Assembly (NCBI GenBank): GCA_013215145.1 | Contig: JABSRP010000010.1 | Location: 62,001-126,000 of the forward strand | Origin: Pseudobacteriovorax sp. | GTDB lineage: Bacteria; Bdellovibrionota_B; Oligoflexia; Oligoflexales; Oligoflexaceae | Direction: 5' to 3' | DNA: 64,000 nt | Shown: positions 17,639-24,558 of the stretch, piece after piece | How positions within the stretch are numbered: the first letter of the stretch is position 1 | How the letters are laid out: each line of letters begins with the position of its first letter | Made by a program: the position numbers and the translations under genes | Notes under the pieces: model-generated | What the model was told of the DNA's origin: nothing | What the model saw: only the letters and a program-made list of their open reading frames with translations | The model's database searches: none

Positions 17639-18592
17639 ATGAACATATATTCTTTATTAACAGTTGGTTTTATTGCATGCCATCTGCAAGGTACCGCTTT
17701 ATCAAATTCGTCAGTTAATGACAGTCCCATTGACCGCTCAAAAAACTATCTATTGTTACCTGACAGATTTGAAATTGCGACTATATTTGATCAACCGCGG
17801 TATACTGTTCGAGAAAAGAATGATGGCTCCGGGCATAAGGTAAATATTTCATTTCATGCGGACTATAGTCGCTTAGAAAAATTTCTATTTTCGTCCCATC
17901 CAGAAGATTTTTTGGACCTAAAAATTCTCAAGGCAGAAGCTTTACCACTAAAAGTCAATCATCTATCTCAAATATTTGACGAAGAATCTATCGTGACTTG
18001 GGATGTAATTTTTCAGGTGAATGAAGTTCATCTTGAATATCACTTCACCAATGAATTTGATCGCAGCACCATTAGATCACTTTTTGAGGGTCCTTTTGTT
18101 TTCGCCAAACTCGATTATGAAATGCAGTGCGGCGGTCAAATAACAAGCGCGTACTGCGACAGCGAGTACGCCACAATACCTCTATTCAATCAGTTTTTGG
18201 GAGATATTCACCAACAAGATTTCGAACTTTACGAGGATTATAAGACTCTCCATTACTTCAAAAATTATTACTTCACATTCAATCCTTTTTTGAGACTGGC
18301 CTCAGACATTGAGATCGATGAGTTTATTAAAAGTAAGCTCTATTCGGGAAGTCTCTGTCAAAACAATTTGGTCAGTATTGAAGCTACAGTTTGTGAGGTT
18401 ATCAAGCGTTATAGTATAGACAATTCGTACAGTCAGTCTATCGAGACTATTGAAGATCAGATCAGAGAGTTTATCGAACTATCTACGTCAGACACTTTTA
18501 TACTTGGAGAAGCCGATTTTTCTATTATTGGTGACGGTTCTGTTCCCATTGAGCATTGCAGCGAGTGGGATATTTTCTGCCCAATCATATAG
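17639..18592 (+). CDS. Exported protein, short paralogue of the 12189-13670 product
   Basis: A 317-residue precursor with a signal peptide (cleavage around residue 20). It aligns over nearly its whole length with residues about 30-300 of the product encoded at 12189-13670. Shared features include YLLLPDRFEIATIFDQPR, DYSRLEKFLFSSH, a GPF strand, TSAYCDSEY, FNQFLGDIHQQD and FIELSTSDTF. It stops where the longer paralogue continues into two repeat modules, and ends with its own short Cys-containing tail (EHCSEWDIFCPII). Duplication followed by gain or loss of the repeats is implied. Function is unknown. Its stop overlaps the Shine-Dalgarno region of the next gene (AGGAGG), which suggests coupling. 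Confidence 0.75.
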   Translation: MNIYSLLTVGFIACHLQGTALSNSSVNDSPIDRSKNYLLLPDRFEIATIFDQPRYTVREKNDGSGHKVNISFHADYSRLEKFLFSSHPEDFLDLKILKAEALPLKVNHLSQIFDEESIVTWDVIFQVNEVHLEYHFTNEFDRSTIRSLFEGPFVFAKLDYEMQCGGQITSAYCDSEYATIPLFNQFLGDIHQQDFELYEDYKTLHYFKNYYFTFNPFLRLASDIEIDEFIKSKLYSGSLCQNNLVSIEATVCEVIKRYSIDNSYSQSIETIEDQIREFIELSTSDTFILGEADFSIIGDGSVPIEHCSEWDIFCPII

Positions 18593-18608
18593 TCAGGAGG
18601 AAATTTTC

Positions 18609-19766
18609 GTGATACGGCACAAACTAACACTTTTATTGTTACTTCTATCAAGCTCCCATGTCTTAGGGCAATCGAGTCACGCAGTGATGTATCTCGACTC
18701 GAGCACATCCATGAATCGTAAGCTCGAAACGATAGATTCCACGCGATGTGAGGCTTCGATTAAGGTTGCCAAGACTTCCGTTAGGAATTTTTTTGAAAAA
18801 TGGCGTGGTAAAAGTATCAATATAAAAATCTTTTCGAAAAGTGAAGAGTTAAGATCTCTGACAGGCGGATTCACAAACAGTAAAAAACATGCGTTAAACT
18901 CATTGGATGTCTATCAGTCTGAGTCTTGTCAAGGATCGGCAACAGCACTTGCAGATGCCATTTGTGATGGGGTCATTGAGTTAAATGAAAACTATAGTAA
19001 TATCGATGACTCCAATCGTTACTTGATAGTCGCCTCTACGGATGGAGAGGAAAATGGCAGCAGAGGTATCTGCTCTGGATCAGATTGGCAAGAATTACTG
19101 GAAGACTTTGTCACTAGTTCTGATCTTCCCATTAATGTAAATATGAGTATTTTAGGAAAACTCGATCAGACTCTTGTTAAAGATGATAGCACTGTTGGAG
19201 AGGTCAGCCGTAATACACTTGCATTTTTTTCAGACCTTACGGCAAAAACCGAGGGAATGACCGTCTTCCAAAACGATTATGCAGAGGAAAGGGCAGAGTT
19301 CATCCCGATTTTTCCCAATGATGTCAAATTTATCGAAAGCATTGAAGACTCAGGAGCTATTACTCCATGGAAAAAAACGGTCTCTGGCAAGGCCTTATCG
19401 CTAAGCGCTCTTTTGGTTGACCAAAAATCGTTTAAACAGTCTCTTGATAGGCTCGATAGCAAGTCGGAGAGGCTAGACGACCTGACCAAAAAAATAGTCG
19501 ATCGACCGGGCTTTGATCCTGACCTTATCAAAAATACTAGGCTGCCAGGGAAAGTCACTGATCCGAAAGACTTGGATTCGTTGATCGATTTTATCAAACT
19601 CAACAAACCACTGAAACCAACAAGGCCAGGTATCGATATCATCAACCCACGCCCGGTGAGTCCTATTGATGATTTACGTCCCATTAAGCCCATAGGACCC
19701 TTTCGACCAAACCCCCTGCTTCCTGGTGGGCCTAGACCTATTTCGCCGTTGCCTATTAGACCCTAA
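18609..19766 (+). CDS. Secreted von Willebrand factor A domain protein
   Basis: GTG at 18609 is chosen because AGGAGG lies eight bases upstream and it gives a perfect signal peptide (MIRHKLTLLLLLLSSSHVLG); the frame is open further upstream but overlaps the previous gene. The 385-residue product has a complete VWA metal site: DSSTS (Asp30, Ser32, Ser34), Thr112 in GSATALAD and Asp145 in STDGEEN. VWA domains bind a partner through Mg2+ at this site. After about residue 235 comes a helical region, and then a Pro/Arg-rich tail from about 335 (repeated R-P-x-x-P-I words). The tail may bind the cell wall or partner proteins. Last gene of the operon. Confidence 0.88.
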   Translation: MIRHKLTLLLLLLSSSHVLGQSSHAVMYLDSSTSMNRKLETIDSTRCEASIKVAKTSVRNFFEKWRGKSINIKIFSKSEELRSLTGGFTNSKKHALNSLDVYQSESCQGSATALADAICDGVIELNENYSNIDDSNRYLIVASTDGEENGSRGICSGSDWQELLEDFVTSSDLPINVNMSILGKLDQTLVKDDSTVGEVSRNTLAFFSDLTAKTEGMTVFQNDYAEERAEFIPIFPNDVKFIESIEDSGAITPWKKTVSGKALSLSALLVDQKSFKQSLDRLDSKSERLDDLTKKIVDRPGFDPDLIKNTRLPGKVTDPKDLDSLIDFIKLNKPLKPTRPGIDIINPRPVSPIDDLRPIKPIGPFRPNPLLPGGPRPISPLPIRP

Positions 19767-19770
19767 TAGG
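19752..19770 (+). terminator. Hairpin spanning the stop codon of the VWA gene
   Basis: CCTATTAG and CTAATAGG pair around a 3-base loop, and the TAA stop lies in the second arm. No T-run follows. It may be an mRNA 3'-end stabiliser or a weak terminator. Confidence 0.45.
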
Positions 19771-19800
19771 CTTCAGCGCCTTCCTTTACAAAAACTTAAT

Positions 19801-19840
19801 TGCCTGTAACCGTGGCCGCTATAACGCGAACGTACAGGCA
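19801..19840 (+). repeat. Inverted repeat TGCCTGTA/TACAGGCA before a small exported protein gene
   Basis: Perfect 8-base arms (19801-19808 and 19833-19840) separated by 24 bases and followed by TAATTTTT. It could be the operon terminator with a large loop, or an operator for the gene at 19871. Confidence 0.45.
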
Positions 19841-19870
19841 TAATTTTTGCTCATAGGAAGGAAGAAAACT

Positions 19871-20275
19871 ATGCAACGTTTTTGTCTAGCTCTATTGTTA
19901 GGGTCATCCTGTTTCACTGGGCCGCTATCAGCCGACTCGTTCACTCCATCGCGCCCCACCCCTCCAAGACCGGTAACTTGCAAACCAGTCAATCTCGATT
20001 GTGCGATTCTTGATATCAACAACCAAAACAGTTTTAATCTGAAATACAGTGTTGCTCGCAACTGTGCCTTTGAAGCGACCTATTTAGGAAATACAGAGTC
20101 CGGCAAAACAACACAAAGGACAAGAAGTTGGGTCACAAAAGGCACTAGAGTACCTATCCACACGACGTTTAGCCTCAGAGGAATGGAATTCCAAATTCTC
20201 GAAAATTCATCAAAACCGGTAGTCTCTGGCAACTTGAATGGTAGCCAGGTGATGGGAAGCTGCAGCATTATTTAG
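19871..20275 (+). CDS. Small secreted protein with Pro-rich N-terminus
   Basis: ATG at 19871 (behind GGAAGGAAG) gives a 134-residue precursor with a signal peptide (cleavage near LSAD). The mature start SFTPSRPTPPRPVTCK is Pro/Arg-rich, like the tail of the VWA protein just upstream. The rest (about 95 residues) is strand-rich with four Cys (TCKP, LDCAI, RNCAF, GSCSII) that could form two disulphides. No family was recognised. It has its own upstream repeat and a strong terminator after it, so it is probably its own transcription unit. The Pro-rich similarity and position hint at a link with the VWA operon. Confidence 0.7.
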   Translation: MQRFCLALLLGSSCFTGPLSADSFTPSRPTPPRPVTCKPVNLDCAILDINNQNSFNLKYSVARNCAFEATYLGNTESGKTTQRTRSWVTKGTRVPIHTTFSLRGMEFQILENSSKPVVSGNLNGSQVMGSCSII

Positions 20276-20288
20276 TAGTGATTTGTTA

Positions 20289-20321
20289 CCTATCCTTTCG
20301 ATTGGGGGGATAGGAATTTTT
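20289..20321 (+). terminator. Rho-independent terminator
   Basis: CCTATCC and GGATAGG pair around a 12-base loop and are followed by AATTTTT. It ends the small secreted protein gene. Confidence 0.8.
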
Positions 20322-20387
20322 CCCCTTGTTTCTAAACGGCCGGCAATTTCACCTCGATTCATTTGATTGAAACTCTCCCCCACTTTC

Positions 20388-20606
20388 AATGCTTATTCCA
20401 GACTCCATCACGGTGTATCTACCGCTGAACAGGTGACAAAAATCTCAGATAGAGGAGTCGGTATGGAAGCGGTGCAAAAGCACCCTAGAGATGTCGACGG
20501 AGATATCGAATTAGTGTTACGAGAAAAAATCAGCGATGATCCCGAATTGTATCGACTCGAGTTTCTCATAACGATGCCACTGTCAGTACAAAGGGAATCT
20601 GCTTAG
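20388..20606 (+). pseudogene. Remnant of a CheA-type histidine kinase (end of ATPase domain)
   Basis: The frame encodes GVSTAEQVTKISDRGVGMEAV followed by a strand-rich end with LEFLITMPLSV. This matches the stretch of CheA-like kinases from the STAE-x-VT-x-x-SGRGVGMD-V motif (G2 box) to the final beta strands. The intact kinase at 39308-40873 shows the same order (LSSAEFTNEISGRGIGMPSV). Nothing upstream encodes the Hpt, dimerisation or N-box parts, and a terminator sits less than 70 bases before it. There is no proper start (only a TTG without Shine-Dalgarno). Asp replaces Gly in the SGRG motif. A decayed gene fragment is the best reading. Confidence 0.7.
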
Positions 20607-20927
20607 CAGGTGATGCCTAGTTGAACGCTATAACTCTTTATTCATGAGCATTACAACATAGAATTGACCTAAGTTAACCCTAAAAATAAACAATACAATT
20701 GGTAACATCATACCTAAGAATCAATCTTCAAAAATTTACAAAGTAGTTTCATTTCTTTTGAAACCTTATTCCAATCTTTTTCTTATTTTATTCGTCGCAG
20801 GGTATCTCTTTCCTGTCATCTGACTTAATCTTAGTCGAACTTTTCAAATCCGATTTAGGTTTTGAACCCGGTGACAAAGCTCAGTGTTAACTTTTTTTGG
20901 ATAATGTTTTATTTAGGGGATTATGTT
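20607..20927 (+). other. AT-rich intergenic region
   Basis: No gene or terminator seen. It presumably carries the promoter of the lipoprotein gene at 20928. The region is noticeably AT-rich and has no clear repeat. Confidence 0.35.
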
Positions 20928-21710
20928 ATGAAGTCACTAAAATTTTTACTACTTGGTTTCTGTTTGTCTTGTGGTGTGGAAAGCTACGAAGATTCCTATC
21001 AAAGCGCTATTGAAGGCCACTACTTAGAGATTGGACAAAACGATACGTTTTTAAAGGTTAGTGCAAGTCAATCGAGCAGTCTTGACAGAGGATCTGAAAA
21101 ATGTGCCCTTTACGGAAACTCGATGATACCGATTCAAAGCCAACCAGTACCAGCCTCTGGAAATCACTATCGTGTCAATCTTAGGGAAATGATTCCAGGT
21201 TGCTCCTTTTCTCAGGGGTACGTTTACATTCCCCATGTCAGATCATCAAGCCTTGGAACTCCTGTGGGTAGTGTCGGTCCCCAAACGAATGTATTTCGGC
21301 CTCTCGCCAATCGTATCGTCAATCGTGCTCTGTCACAAACCATCAACCAATCCCTTGGACAATGCTGGAAGTATGTGAATGATGCGGTAACAGGAATCGG
21401 AGGTCAAAGGATGGGGATGCATGCCATGGAATTCTTCCGCAATAACTCTGATGAAAGGATGAGGCGTCAATTTGGTCTTTGCAAGATGGTTCGTTCCAAC
21501 AACCAGCTCGAAACCTCGATAGCAGCCGCACCTCTGGGGGCTGTCATTGGATATGCTCCAGGACTCCACGGTCATCATCCACAGTATGGTCATGGAGAAA
21601 TCAAGGTATCTGCTAACCGCTACTGCAGCGATTTCTGTACAAACAGAGCGAATCGCAGGGCAAGTTTTATTCTGATCCCTTGTGCTAGTGGTCAGTTTAA
21701 TCGGTTATAG
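20928..21710 (+). CDS. Exported CHAP/NlpC-like cysteine peptidase or amidase (putative)
   Basis: ATG at 20928 (AGGGGA upstream) gives a 260-residue precursor; an in-frame ATG at 20862 would bury the signal peptide. The N-terminus MKSLKFLLLGFCLSCG has a possible lipobox. In the C-terminal half, SLGQCWKYVNDAV looks like the catalytic-Cys helix of CHAP/papain-like wall amidases (GQC-x-x-YV). HPQYGHGEIKVS could supply the catalytic His, followed by a Cys-rich SANRYCSDFC segment. Such enzymes cut peptidoglycan stem peptides or amide bonds. The assignment rests on motif shape alone and needs structural support. Followed by a very strong hairpin shared with the convergent gene. Confidence 0.6.
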   Translation: MKSLKFLLLGFCLSCGVESYEDSYQSAIEGHYLEIGQNDTFLKVSASQSSSLDRGSEKCALYGNSMIPIQSQPVPASGNHYRVNLREMIPGCSFSQGYVYIPHVRSSSLGTPVGSVGPQTNVFRPLANRIVNRALSQTINQSLGQCWKYVNDAVTGIGGQRMGMHAMEFFRNNSDERMRRQFGLCKMVRSNNQLETSIAAAPLGAVIGYAPGLHGHHPQYGHGEIKVSANRYCSDFCTNRANRRASFILIPCASGQFNRL

Positions 21711-21729
21711 AATTCTGAGTTAGACTAAA

Positions 21730-21758
21730 AAGAGCTTTCTAGTAGCTAGAAAGCTCTT
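21730..21758. terminator. Bidirectional terminator
   Basis: A perfect 13-bp stem (AAGAGCTTTCTAG with CTAGAAAGCTCTT) and 3-base loop, with A residues before and T-rich sequence after. It lies between convergent genes ending at 21710 and 21779. Confidence 0.9.
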
Positions 21759-21778
21759 ATTTAACGTGAATCAAACCT

Positions 21779-23344
21779 CTACAAGGCGTTCCAATTTAGA
21801 CTCGTTTGAAAGTTAACGATTGGTCGTCCACCTAAACCAGGATCGATGCCAAAAGGATCCTTCACATCAATAGCAAAGTCAAGGTTCATGATCAAAAGCG
21901 GAGCTCCTGTCTCGTCGGCGGTGGCTATCATTTGCCCTTTTGCTGTTACGGGTGTGCTAATACCGATCATAGTAAAGGTCCCGTCCACCGTGATGGGATA
22001 GGGAACCCCATACTCCACTTCACCAATGTCCTGAATCAATGACGTGAGCTGAAACTTAGAGTCAGGAAACATTTGTATATTCAAAACATCAGCGCTATGC
22101 ACATAAGCATCAAGTCCCTCATCTCCAAGAGTCACTTTGCTAGTTTCCACAGCAACTTCCATATTCATGGTATCAGTGAGTTTACCTTTAGCAAAAGTTA
22201 ACGTTCCTGATACACCAGAGGCCGAGCCCGATCTTGCAGGAAAATCCGGTGGCAAGGTGAATTGGATACCACCTAAATTCGTATCAGATACTAACTGCCA
22301 CGATTCTGGCAATGGCCCGAGAGGAATATCCGGTTGTGCCGGAGCGGGGGGAAGGTCCAAACCGAGCCCTTCGAAGCACAAATCACCAATATCAATAGGT
22401 ACAGGGGTAAAGCCTAAAGTGTACGAGGAATTGATCTCATTAAGCACTACCGATTCTGCGATCGCTGCAGCTTCAGCGAAAACAGCCTGCCGGGTTTCCC
22501 AAGTTCCCGAGGGCTTATCCATATCGGAACTGATATAAATAGGTGTCTTACAGTCAAATTGCGAGAAGACGGCCACCGTCACAAAAAGCTTATTATCTTC
22601 CGAAAGAAAGGGATAGAAGTCAAAATAGAATTCTCGATCACCACGTAATTTCGTAATGTTCTCAAAATTCTCAAACTGTCTCAGCCCATTTGCCAAATAC
22701 CCTTCCGCCTCATTGACGAAGGCATCGTAAGAGTAACCAGCAGGCTTAGACCCCTCAATTTCGGTAATTTTAGTATGACCTAGTGTTAACGATCGTCCCA
22801 CGCCAAGTGCAAAACCGGAATAGGCACTTTCCACTGCCTTTTGCGGGATCCGTTTGGCTGTAAGCAAAAATAGCCTTAAGTTATCCAGATTTGATAGATC
22901 ACCAAGATACTGAGATCTACCTAGATGATTTTGGTAGATGACCGACGGGGTATAACGGACGCTTTTAGGAATCCCTCCCGCAACATCTTGAACCACCAAT
23001 TTAGTCTTAGCCTTGGCGCTTGCCTCTTCAATTTGTGGGAGCAGACTCTCTTTAAATTGTCTATCCAGCTCACTCTGACTATCTAAGAAAACTAGTAGAG
23101 TTGGCTCACTCACTTGCCCCAGGTTCTGGCAAGCCAAGCTAACTGGCTGTGGTCGATTGTCTGTCAATCCTGTGTTCTGATCATTATTACCGCTATCAGG
23201 ACCTGGCGATGGCGGAGTGGTCGGAACTTGTTGGTTGGTATCACCTTCGTTAGCTGAACCCGCTTTAAATTCGGATTTTTCGCAGGCCATCACCGTGACT
23301 GCGAGAAGAGCAGTCACAGCTTTCGATACTGTCGATAGATTCAT
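21779..23344 (-). CDS. Lipoprotein with thioredoxin-like and YceI domains
   Basis: ATG at 23344 is chosen because GGAGG lies six bases before it; upstream ATG codons would leave the ribosome site inside the gene. The 521-residue product has a signal ending TVMAC (lipobox). After a Pro/Asn-rich linker, a region of about 115 residues (PTLLVFLDSQSEL ... RYTPSVIYQNHLGRSQYLGDL) looks like a thioredoxin fold. It has a cis-Pro-type loop but no CxxC, so it would not be redox active. A middle segment of unknown type follows. The last ~165 residues form a YceI lipocalin-like barrel that may bind an isoprenoid or other lipid. YceI is the gene's clear partner theme: another YceI gene lies just upstream. 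Confidence 0.8.
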   Translation of the reverse strand: MNLSTVSKAVTALLAVTVMACEKSEFKAGSANEGDTNQQVPTTPPSPGPDSGNNDQNTGLTDNRPQPVSLACQNLGQVSEPTLLVFLDSQSELDRQFKESLLPQIEEASAKAKTKLVVQDVAGGIPKSVRYTPSVIYQNHLGRSQYLGDLSNLDNLRLFLLTAKRIPQKAVESAYSGFALGVGRSLTLGHTKITEIEGSKPAGYSYDAFVNEAEGYLANGLRQFENFENITKLRGDREFYFDFYPFLSEDNKLFVTVAVFSQFDCKTPIYISSDMDKPSGTWETRQAVFAEAAAIAESVVLNEINSSYTLGFTPVPIDIGDLCFEGLGLDLPPAPAQPDIPLGPLPESWQLVSDTNLGGIQFTLPPDFPARSGSASGVSGTLTFAKGKLTDTMNMEVAVETSKVTLGDEGLDAYVHSADVLNIQMFPDSKFQLTSLIQDIGEVEYGVPYPITVDGTFTMIGISTPVTAKGQMIATADETGAPLLIMNLDFAIDVKDPFGIDPGLGGRPIVNFQTSLNWNAL

Positions 23345-23419
23345 CATTTGCCTCCAACTGTTTGGCATAAGCTGAAAAACTCAATTGATAGGGAAGCTAG
23401 GTCCATTAAGACCTAACCA

Positions 23420-23446
23420 AAAACACATGGCGAAAACATTTCGCCA
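23420..23446 (-). terminator. Terminator of the YceI gene
   Basis: On the minus strand TGGCGAAA and TTTCGCCA pair around a 3-base loop and are followed by a T-rich stretch. It lies between the two YceI genes, so they may be only partly co-transcribed. Confidence 0.6.
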
Positions 23447-23474
23447 CAAGGCTGTTATAAGGGAACTTAAAGGA

Positions 23475-24035
23475 TTAGTCAGCTAAAGCTTTTACGCTAA
23501 TATCAAGCGTCACTTCATTTTGGATACTAACACCAAAAAGACTGGGTGGCTCCGTTTCATAATCAGACAGAAGAATAACAGCCGATGCTTTGATCAAGGT
23601 GCCCTCATCAGCAGGTTCCAGATCGATCGATACTGTTAATGGTCTCGTTTTTCCTTGAAAAGACATTGTACCTGTCACTTCACAAGATTCCACTGCTTCA
23701 ATCTCGCAGACAAATTCACTAGCCGAGAACTCGATGTCGGGAAGGGTTCCATCTTCAGCCGTAAATATTTTTTCTCTCATATTCGTATTTCGCAAAGCAA
23801 TTCCTGTATCCAAAGAGGAAATGGGGACAACTGCGTTGATAGCAACTAAGCCATTGTCAAATTCTGCAGAGCCACTCACCTCACTAGCTGTTCCCTCGAC
23901 ATTAAAGGTAGCAACATTGGCTGGCGCAAAAAACGAAATTTCGTCCAAGGCCAATTCAGCTGCTTGAGCAGATCCAGCTCCCATACAAACTGCACCGGCG
24001 AAAACAAATACTTTGGATAGTCGTAAACTAGTCAT
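23475..24035 (-). CDS. YceI family periplasmic protein
   Basis: A 186-residue precursor with signal peptide (cleavage near AQAAE). The mature 160 residues show the YceI pattern: a first strand with the F-x-V-x-G start, LDTGIALRNTNMREKIF (the YceI segment with N-x-x-M/R turn before the F of the following strand), PDIEFSAS and the TGTMSFQGKTRPLTV strand. YceI proteins are eight-stranded barrels that bind long-chain isoprenoids or lipids in the periplasm. Two Cys (EFVCEIEAVESCEV) probably pair. Function in this organism is unknown; the neighbouring fusion protein shares the domain. Confidence 0.88.
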   Translation of the reverse strand: MTSLRLSKVFVFAGAVCMGAGSAQAAELALDEISFFAPANVATFNVEGTASEVSGSAEFDNGLVAINAVVPISSLDTGIALRNTNMREKIFTAEDGTLPDIEFSASEFVCEIEAVESCEVTGTMSFQGKTRPLTVSIDLEPADEGTLIKASAVILLSDYETEPPSLFGVSIQNEVTLDISVKALAD

Positions 24036-24558
24036 TCAATTCTCCCTTTTATATCGAAATAAGATTGTCCTAATTCCCTTATCGATAAACGATTCCCATT
24101 TTTTTGGCAATCCACGTCAACCACCCTGCAACTTCAAGAATTTTTACTTTACATACCTCATGGTCTTTCGGATTTATCGCGATCAGGCATCCGAACAGGC
24201 TGTTGTCTAGAAAGTGTTTCCTCACAAGCAAACGACTCAGTGTCAGGGGCTACAACGTTTTCCTTACCTCTGAAAATACTATTTTTGCTCTACTCACAAC
24301 CATGAGTACTTCCTCATTCGAAATAGGAAAAATTTCGTCAAACAGATTGGTTTTATCGTACCATCTCGCAAGATGGTTGCGATCTCTGCTACCAAAAGTA
24401 GCATCCTACCGCAAGATACCTGTGAGCGATTACAAAACCTAATCCTGTCATGGGTATAAATACTTTATCGAAATCATTTAGTTGTTAAGGAGGGTGTAAA
24501 GAAAAAAGACAGGACCCATAGCGCATGGGTCCCGCCTAGATGAGACTGAACTCCTTTA
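24036..24558. other. Intergenic region between divergent-to-tandem minus genes
   Basis: No convincing gene. It holds the promoter of the YceI gene and, at 24512-24532, the terminator of the operon coming from 28022. The rest shows nothing recognisable; short frames in it lack ribosome sites and domain-like sequence. Confidence 0.4.
24512..24532 (-). terminator. Intrinsic terminator
   Basis: Read on the minus strand, GGACCCAT and ATGGGTCC pair around a 5-base loop and are followed by TGTCTTTTTTC. It ends the two-gene unit encoded at 28022-24559. Confidence 0.85.

Noticed and set aside
19277..19693. Antisense frame of about 138 codons opposite the VWA gene
   Set aside because: It arises from the Pro/Arg-rich coding of the VWA tail; no domain or start signal.
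22137..22538. Plus-strand frame of about 133 codons opposite the YceI fusion
   Set aside because: Low-complexity, no ribosome site, shadow of the real gene.
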